64,000 bases of DNA from Brachionus koreanus (lineage: Eukaryota > Rotifera > Eurotatoria > Ploima > Brachionidae). Shown in pieces: positions 58,776-64,000 of the stretch. The stretch lies in NCBI GenBank assembly GCA_016987375.1, contig PJRA01000011.1, positions 1,338,724 through 1,402,723 on the forward strand, written 5' to 3'. Under the pieces are notes generated by a model. The model was not told where the DNA came from. It was given only the letters and a program-made list of their open reading frames with translations, and made no database searches. How positions within the stretch are numbered: position 1 is the first letter of the stretch; every line of letters starts with the position of its first letter. The position numbers and the translations under genes were made by a program.

Positions 58776-59429
58776 ATGGATTCGTTGTTTAAATTAACCA
58801 AAAAAATTTTTCAAGCTCTATCGAAGTATGCTTGTTGTGTTTGTTCAAAACAAGCTGATGATGAAAACAGAGATAAATATATTGCGTCACCTCGATCACC
58901 CCCGGATTTTTCAAAAACAAATAATGGCGTCTTAATGCGCTCCATTTCACCAATAGAAAATTCTAAAAACATCAAGACGAGTGATTCATCAATAAAAAAA
59001 TTTGCTTCTGAAAAATTTGAAAAAGATTCGTCTAATATTCAAAACGAAATGGATGGTTTGAAAAGCATGACTACTAAAGTTGGCAATGGTCTAAAGGGCC
59101 TGACAGATACAATCACCTCAAAAACCAGAAATATTACAAATAAAGGCTCAGGCGACTCGCCCATTAAGAAAATAACAGATAAACTGCATATTAAATCGAG
59201 AAAAAACGGTGGTAAGTCACCAGACGATCACAGTAAATTTGATAGAATTAAGCGCTACTCGCACAAATTGGCTGACAAAGCTAGATGCAATAAGAGATCC
59301 AATCATGAAATCGATCCAGATAGCAAACCCTCATTTGGCAAAAGAAATAAAATAAATAAAAGCACTGGTATTAGTGATTTTAATGCCTCATACATTGACA
59401 CTATTGAGAGTGAATCAATTCGATACTAA
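58776..59429 (+). CDS. Unknown basic, Ser-rich, probably disordered protein
   Basis: Uninterrupted 217-codon frame with composition unlike the flanks. Starts MDSLFKLTKKIFQALSKYAC, an amphipathic helix leading into a CCVC cluster that could be palmitoylated. The rest is rich in Lys, Ser, Asn and Asp, with a repeated SPIKK / SSIKK theme and a G-N-G-L-K-G-L-T-D-T-I-T-S-K-T helical stretch at about residues 110-125. No transmembrane segment. Looks like an intrinsically disordered peripheral membrane or cytoskeletal protein, but I recognise no family. It is followed 210 bp downstream by repeat DNA. Confidence 0.6.
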   Translation: MDSLFKLTKKIFQALSKYACCVCSKQADDENRDKYIASPRSPPDFSKTNNGVLMRSISPIENSKNIKTSDSSIKKFASEKFEKDSSNIQNEMDGLKSMTTKVGNGLKGLTDTITSKTRNITNKGSGDSPIKKITDKLHIKSRKNGGKSPDDHSKFDRIKRYSHKLADKARCNKRSNHEIDPDSKPSFGKRNKINKSTGISDFNASYIDTIESESIRY

Positions 59430-59639
59430 AAATTTGTTGTTTTTTTTTTAAATTTATTTATCCACTAGGATTTCTTAATGTTTTTTTTATTTATTAGGAA
59501 AAAATTTTCTTCTTAATTTCTAATAAAATATCATTAAATAGTATTGATTTTTTTACTTTTATTTGGATAATTGGGTCCTAGTTTTTTGAAAATTTTCAAT
59601 ATATATATATTATATTTAAAAATAATTCAGGAAAAGTTT

Positions 59640-62600
59640 TTTACAGGGTTGTTCCGAATGGCAACGCCTTCTTTTCAGCCCTCATTCATATTCGAATCTT
59701 ATTAGAAAAAAAAATAAAAATAAATTTGTATTTATGTACAATTAAAATAGGAAATATAAAGTTTTATTACTTATAAAAGAAAAAGCTGGTAATATTAGCT
59801 TCGTCTATCTAAGCGGACTATTCACCAGAAATTTTGAAATCTTGAAATTGAAAAATTAACATAAATTATCAAATGAATGTTCAACAACAGATTGACCTGT
59901 CATTTCTGCAGGAGTCAAATTGGCCAAAGCTTCCTTCAGCATTCAACCACTTCAGAAGTCGGAAAAAACCACCATAATTGGCTTGCGAAAACGAGCAATT
60001 GTTTGTATTATCTTGTTCAACGTTTTGAAGTTCTTGAAAAGGAAAATGAAATTCAAAGGACCACACTTGCAACTCTCAGTACACTTGTCGATGCATCTAA
60101 TCTAAATGAGGAAAGATCAACCCAAGTTGACTTGACGAAACCACTTAGCTGCTCAAATATTGTTAAAGGAATGGCACATAAAGACAATGGTGCTGTGGCA
60201 ATGCTTGCAACCATGGCAACTTAGATGAAAAAGAAGGAAGAAAAAGAGTAAAAAATGTTGTTACATCAATTCCAGGTCCACTTTTTAACTGTGGCTATAA
60301 ATTTGAGCTGGAATTCATACAAAACTTAGCGGTTTAACTGTATGTACCGGCATCAAAAGTAAAAAAAGCGAGGAAAATTAGTCGCAGATCTGATACCTCA
60401 ATCCCTGGGCAAAATGCAAGAGTTCTAGTTGTTGTAAAAATGGAATCACCTTCAGCTAGATCAGATATTCTTCGATGTTCAAAAAAAATTCGTAAATTAG
60501 AAGGCTTCAAAGACATTTATATAAATGAGGATCTCACACCAAGCCAGAGAATTGTGAATCGGAAGCTCCGGGAAGAGCGCGATAAGAGAAAAAGCAATCA
60601 ACCGGAATCAGAAACAATAGAAGGACGAATTCTCAACTTTAAGATTTGTGAATATGATAAGAAACGCTTCTGGGGTATACGAAATCGCCATTAAGCAACA
60701 AGAGATCCTAACCATGAATTCACATCTACATCCTTAAGTGCAGAATTTTCAAAAAATTACCCATCTGATTCTTCAATACAACGTCTTTCATAGACTTCCT
60801 CATTACGGCTATCAAGTTCTTCGGATAAAAATAGCAAGCTTGATTTTTTTTATACTAACGCTAATAGTCTTAAAACTAAAATGCACATCCTAGAGGCCTG
60901 TGCATTTAGCATTTTACCAAGTGTAATAGGAATCACGGAAACTTGGTTTAATGAGAGCCCAGTTGCTGAGATGGTTAGGTATAAAATCTTCAGATCAGAC
61001 CGAGACTCCAGCAATAAAGGTGGAGTAACTTGCATGTTCGTAATGACACATATGCATTTGAAGTATCTGATACTGATATTTTAAGCACTGACTGTGAACA
61101 AGTCTGGCTAGCAATAAAGATTGAAGACGATAAACCACTTTTAGTCGGCTGTATCTATAGACCACCAAAACTGGGATACGACGAATCAGCTCTGATGACT
61201 GACGAATGCATTTCAAAATCGCTTAAAGCTGCTGCTCGATTGACTAGAGGTAAAAATTCTCAAGCGCAACTGTAAGCGATGCAATGAGCAGTTCAGGTTT
61301 TATACAATTTGTTACTGGGAATACTTTCACCAATGATGGTTAGTCCTTGAGTCCTTTAGACCTAATCTTTGTCAGTAACCCGAACAAGGCATCTAAAGTT
61401 GAAATTGGTCCTCCTTTAGTCAGTATGACTTCAAGACATGACTTTAGCTTGCGTTTCCAGATCATTTCGAAGACTTCAATACCAAAAAAATTTGACAGTA
61501 GACAATTTAATTAGAGAAAGTGGAATTACATTTCAATGTCATATTTTCTCATGATTTTTATTGGAAGACCAATCTTGACACACGGAATATCCAAAATAGC
61601 TATCTGGCCTTCCTAGAATCACTTGGTTAGGCATCTAATATATTCGTTCCAAAAAGAACTTCATCAAAGTACAGTGGGAAACCACTTTGGTGAAATGAAG
61701 AGATTTCTTCGTTTGTTCGAACTAAAAGACATCTCTTTATAGCTAAATGTGTAAAGAGAAATGCTTTGGTACTAGAAATGACCTACAGGAAAGTTTGCAA
61801 GCAGGCCAAGTATGAAGTAAAAAAAAGAATAATTAGTTTTGAATCAAATTTGGTCAAAAATCTGAAAGAGAACCCAAAAAGATTTTACTCTTATTTAAAC
61901 TCGCGTTTTGTTTGTGTGTAAGTCATGTAAGCAGAGGATCGAGGGTTCAAAACAGGCTAAGGGTGGAAAAGTCTTCAAAATATCTCTGCAATACGGGGCG
62001 CATGTTTAAACCCCTTTCATCAAAAAATGGGGGACCGGTTTCGACTGGCGAAAATTTGCAGTGTAGATGATAAATTCGATGCAGTAGCCTCTGTGTCAGA
62101 TCGGAGCTGTTGCTGAAAAAAGGAAATGAGCGCCTCCCCATTATCCACTAGGATAGAATAGGGTCAAATAAAAAAAAACTCGCGTTTTACTGTTAGAGAG
62201 TCATTTGCAGCTCTAATGAACTCTTATGGAATTCTAATCATGGATAAGGATAGCATTTGCAAAATGCTAAATGAATTCTTTCATTCCGTTTTTGATCAAC
62301 CGACTTTCTTCAAGGATATTAATCATGCAGAGGAGACATTTTAAACCTGATGCAGCTTTCAATATACAAAGTAGCAACCCATGTTCTTAATATGTGTGCT
62401 GAAGCTCTGTCAGATCCGCTGGCATTGTTATTCATACAATCATTTGCCCAATCGACCCTCCCAAAGGAATGGAAGGAGGCAAATGTATCACCCATTTTCA
62501 AAAAGGGAAGTAGGACAAATGTTGGAAATTATCGTCCAGTCTCACTCACTTCCGTTCCTTGTAAAGTTCTTGAATCTTTTATCTAAGATTACATAGTCGA

Positions 62601-62770
62601 TCATCTGATCCAAAAAATCTCCCATATAACGAGCAGCATGGTTTTGTTACTCGCTAGTCATGCGTTATAAATTAATTAGAAATTGTTGACTAACTGATTC
62701 ATTAAGCCGAAGACAGCATAATCTGCTGGCATAATCTATCTTGACTTCTCAAAATTTCATTTTATTAACA
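59640..62770 (+). pseudogene. Decayed Jockey/CR1-like LINE (ORF1, endonuclease and partial RT)
   Basis: An ORF1-like part at 60440-60692 reads SKKIRKLEGF, KDIYINEDLTPSQRIVNRKL and ends KRFWGIRNRH, the usual C-terminus of such ORF1 proteins. The endonuclease starts at about 60845 (FYTNANSLKTK), with the catalytic ITETWF near 60938, GCIYRPP near 61150 and SRHDFSL near 61432. A spacer leads to KRFYSYLNSRF (61880), interrupted by the SINE, then RT blocks EWKEANVSPIFKKGS and VGNYRPVSLTSVP (62470-62560) and GIIYLDFSKFH (62730), where it stops. The C-terminal half of RT, including A-D-D, is missing. Frameshifts between blocks make it inactive. 59676-59758 repeats at 13.8 kb. Confidence 0.85.
61910..62175 (+). 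mobile_element. tRNA-like SINE inserted in the LINE
   Basis: About 266 bp between two perfect 13-bp copies of AAACTCGCGTTTT (61897-61909 and 62176-62188). The 5' part contains tcgagggttcaaaacagg, close to an RNA polymerase III B box (GGTTCRANNCC). The body has no ORF, and the 3' end is A-rich (caaataaaaaaaa). Removing the insert and one duplication leaves the LINE frame continuous, proving insertion. Confidence 0.8.
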
Positions 62771-63599
62771 GTATTTTTATATTATTACCGTATTTTAACT
62801 GTTGCTCTAGGCTTTTATGCTTTTTTTAAAAAGAAGTAATATAAAATTAGGCTAAGAGCTAATATATTTCAATCATTAAACTTTTAAATTTAAAACTTGA
62901 ATGAAATAAATAACGCTTTAAGAAATGTATGATCTTTATTCTTTTCAACAAAAATTTTTTGAAAGGATCCTACTTTTGCCGTACTAATATCTTTTAAATT
63001 ATAATCCTGTCCTTAATTTAAAAGGGAAAATGACTTGAAAATTTTCTTAAAAAAAAATTTGTAATTATTTTAAAACTCAAAATTCAAAATTTTTATTTGA
63101 ATTATTAAATCTTCTAGTGTTCGATAGTTTTCAAAACATGCTACATTTAAAACAAGAGCAATTTTTTAAAGTGCATATTAAAATTTAAATATTTTGGTTA
63201 TGCTTATTAAACCAAAAATGTTTCACAAGAATGAAATTTTATTTTATTGCGAAATATAGTTTGTTTTTTAGTTCATTTTAATTTAAAGAAGTTATTATCC
63301 ATTTTATAAAATAAATAAAAACTTTTATTCTTTTAAGTCAATTTAAAGAATATTGTTCAAAATAAATGAAGTTTTTCAGGCAAGCGCAATAGCCTATTGA
63401 TTAACCTTGATATTATTAAAAGAGATCTGCTGTAATTTATTAACAATCTGGAACAAGTTTAAAGTAAACATCCATTTTTATGACGAGTTTGTATATTTTC
63501 ACCTTCTACAAAGCTGTTAGGTCTTTTTTCCAATAACGGATGCATAAGTAAATGGACAAAAGTTATGTTAACTTGCCCGATCATGCAAATGATCAGGGG
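62771..63599. other. Intergenic, nothing recognised
   Basis: AT-rich sequence between the truncated LINE and the terminal transposon. A short patch at 63575-63602 (cccgatcatgcaaatgatcagggga, partly self-complementary) may mark the start of the following element. Confidence 0.35.
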
Positions 63600-64000
63600 A
63601 TCATATATATATTTATTTATAAACTACTAAAAATTAGCTATAATATTGCAAAAAAAATTTTTAAAATGGGACTTTCTGTGTCTGAACGAGAGGTTTTTCG
63701 AAAAACAGTCAAAAATATGATTTCACAAATAGCAAAATCCGACATTGTGGCACACTTTACTAACCAAGGAATCGCTCGAAGCACTATATATAATACGAAT
63801 GATATTTCATATCGTAAAATGGATATTTCATATCGTAAACGTGAAAAAACACCAAAATATAGTGCCGTACAGCATGAGAAAGCCAAGAAATTGAGTAAAA
63901 TACTTTCAAATATGCTATATCATTCACCATGTTCGCTTATTTTGGACGACGAAAAGTACTTTACTTTAGCGGGCGACAACATGCCGGGAAATGCTGGATA
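63600..64000 (+). mobile_element. Tc1/mariner-type transposon, internally deleted, cut by window end
   Basis: An open frame from ATG 63666 to the last base: MGLSVSEREVFRKTVKNMI, then QGIARSTIYNT (helix-turn-helix remnant), a duplicated DISYRK, KTPKYSAVQHEKAKKL, and finally LDDEKYFTLAGDNMPGNAGY, with the first catalytic Asp. About 100 residues normally found between the DNA-binding part and the catalytic D-D-E segment are missing. A 21-nt in-frame tandem duplication lies at 63798-63839. The frame is still open at the edge; the rest of the element is outside. Confidence 0.7.

Noticed and set aside
60850..61216. Minus-strand ORFs opposite the LINE endonuclease
   Set aside because: Shadows of the plus-strand endonuclease frame.
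61947..62141. 64-codon minus-strand ORF
   Set aside because: Falls wholly inside the SINE.
1..64000. CRISPR array, phage or bacterial operon
   Set aside because: No regularly spaced repeats, Shine-Dalgarno-driven gene strings or bacterial families; the genes are spliced metazoan genes.

Overview
The window is AT-rich (roughly a quarter G+C by eye) eukaryotic DNA, with short GT..AG introns, metazoan gene families and dense transposon debris. Gene content (an animal-type CRAT, C2CD5, G-alpha-i, TFIIA with a Taspase1 site, an orphan GPCR with a long ectodomain) points to a small-genome lophotrochozoan. A monogonont rotifer such as Brachionus is my best guess, from style rather than from a marker gene. 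No rRNA, complete tRNA, CRISPR array or prokaryotic operon was seen. There is one assembly gap of 778 N (21513-22290).

Layout. 1-3.05 kb: a foldback repeat, a mariner relic and the last four exons of VPS16 (+). 3.5-5.2 kb: a LINE relic and small MITEs. 5.5-9.5 kb: carnitine O-acetyltransferase (-), nine exons. 9.9-11.8 kb: two LINE relics, one split by a TTAA-type MITE. 11.9-16.0 kb: C2CD5 (-), six exons. 16-19.5 kb: intergenic, with hAT-like and MULE-like debris. 19.6-21.5 kb: orphan GPCR (+), cut by the gap. 22.3-24.9 kb: palindromic repeat and a 1.3 kb element with 17-bp inverted ends. 25.3-30.4 kb: F-box/WD40 protein (-), eleven exons. 31.4-32.6 kb: hAT transposase relic beside an unknown gene (32.7-33.8 kb, -). 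34.7-35.1 kb: LINE relic. 35.8-37.0 kb: G-alpha-i (-). 37.6-41.2 kb: an inverted duplication of a MAP3K-like pseudokinase. 41.3-42.2 kb: transposase relic. 43.2-44.1 kb: unknown coiled-coil protein (-). 45.9-46.6 kb: TFIIA alpha/beta (-). 47.2-49.8 kb: transposase, hAT-MITE and LINE relics. 50.5-50.9 kb: small secreted Cys-rich protein (+). 51.4-55.0 kb: prenylcysteine oxidase (-). 55.4-56.7 kb: inositol-trisphosphate 3-kinase (+). 58.8-59.4 kb: unknown basic protein (+). 59.6-62.8 kb: a decayed LINE carrying a SINE with a 13-bp target duplication. 63.6-64 kb: an internally deleted Tc1/mariner copy running off the end.

The host genes are unrelated single-copy functions (vesicle tethering, acyl-carnitine exchange, vesicle fusion, ubiquitin ligase adaptor, G-protein and inositol signalling, basal transcription, prenyl-cysteine breakdown). 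I see no cluster or shared pathway. Exon joins were worked out by hand from GT/AG sites, reading phase and known family sequences; for VPS16, CRAT, C2CD5, the F-box gene, G-alpha-i, TFIIA, PCYOX and the IP3 kinase all phases close. The most unusual items are the inverted pseudokinase pair, the family of self-similar palindromic elements with hAT-type ends, an in-frame 54-nt intron in the secreted Cys-rich gene, and a prenylcysteine oxidase with no signal peptide but a hydrophobic C-terminus.
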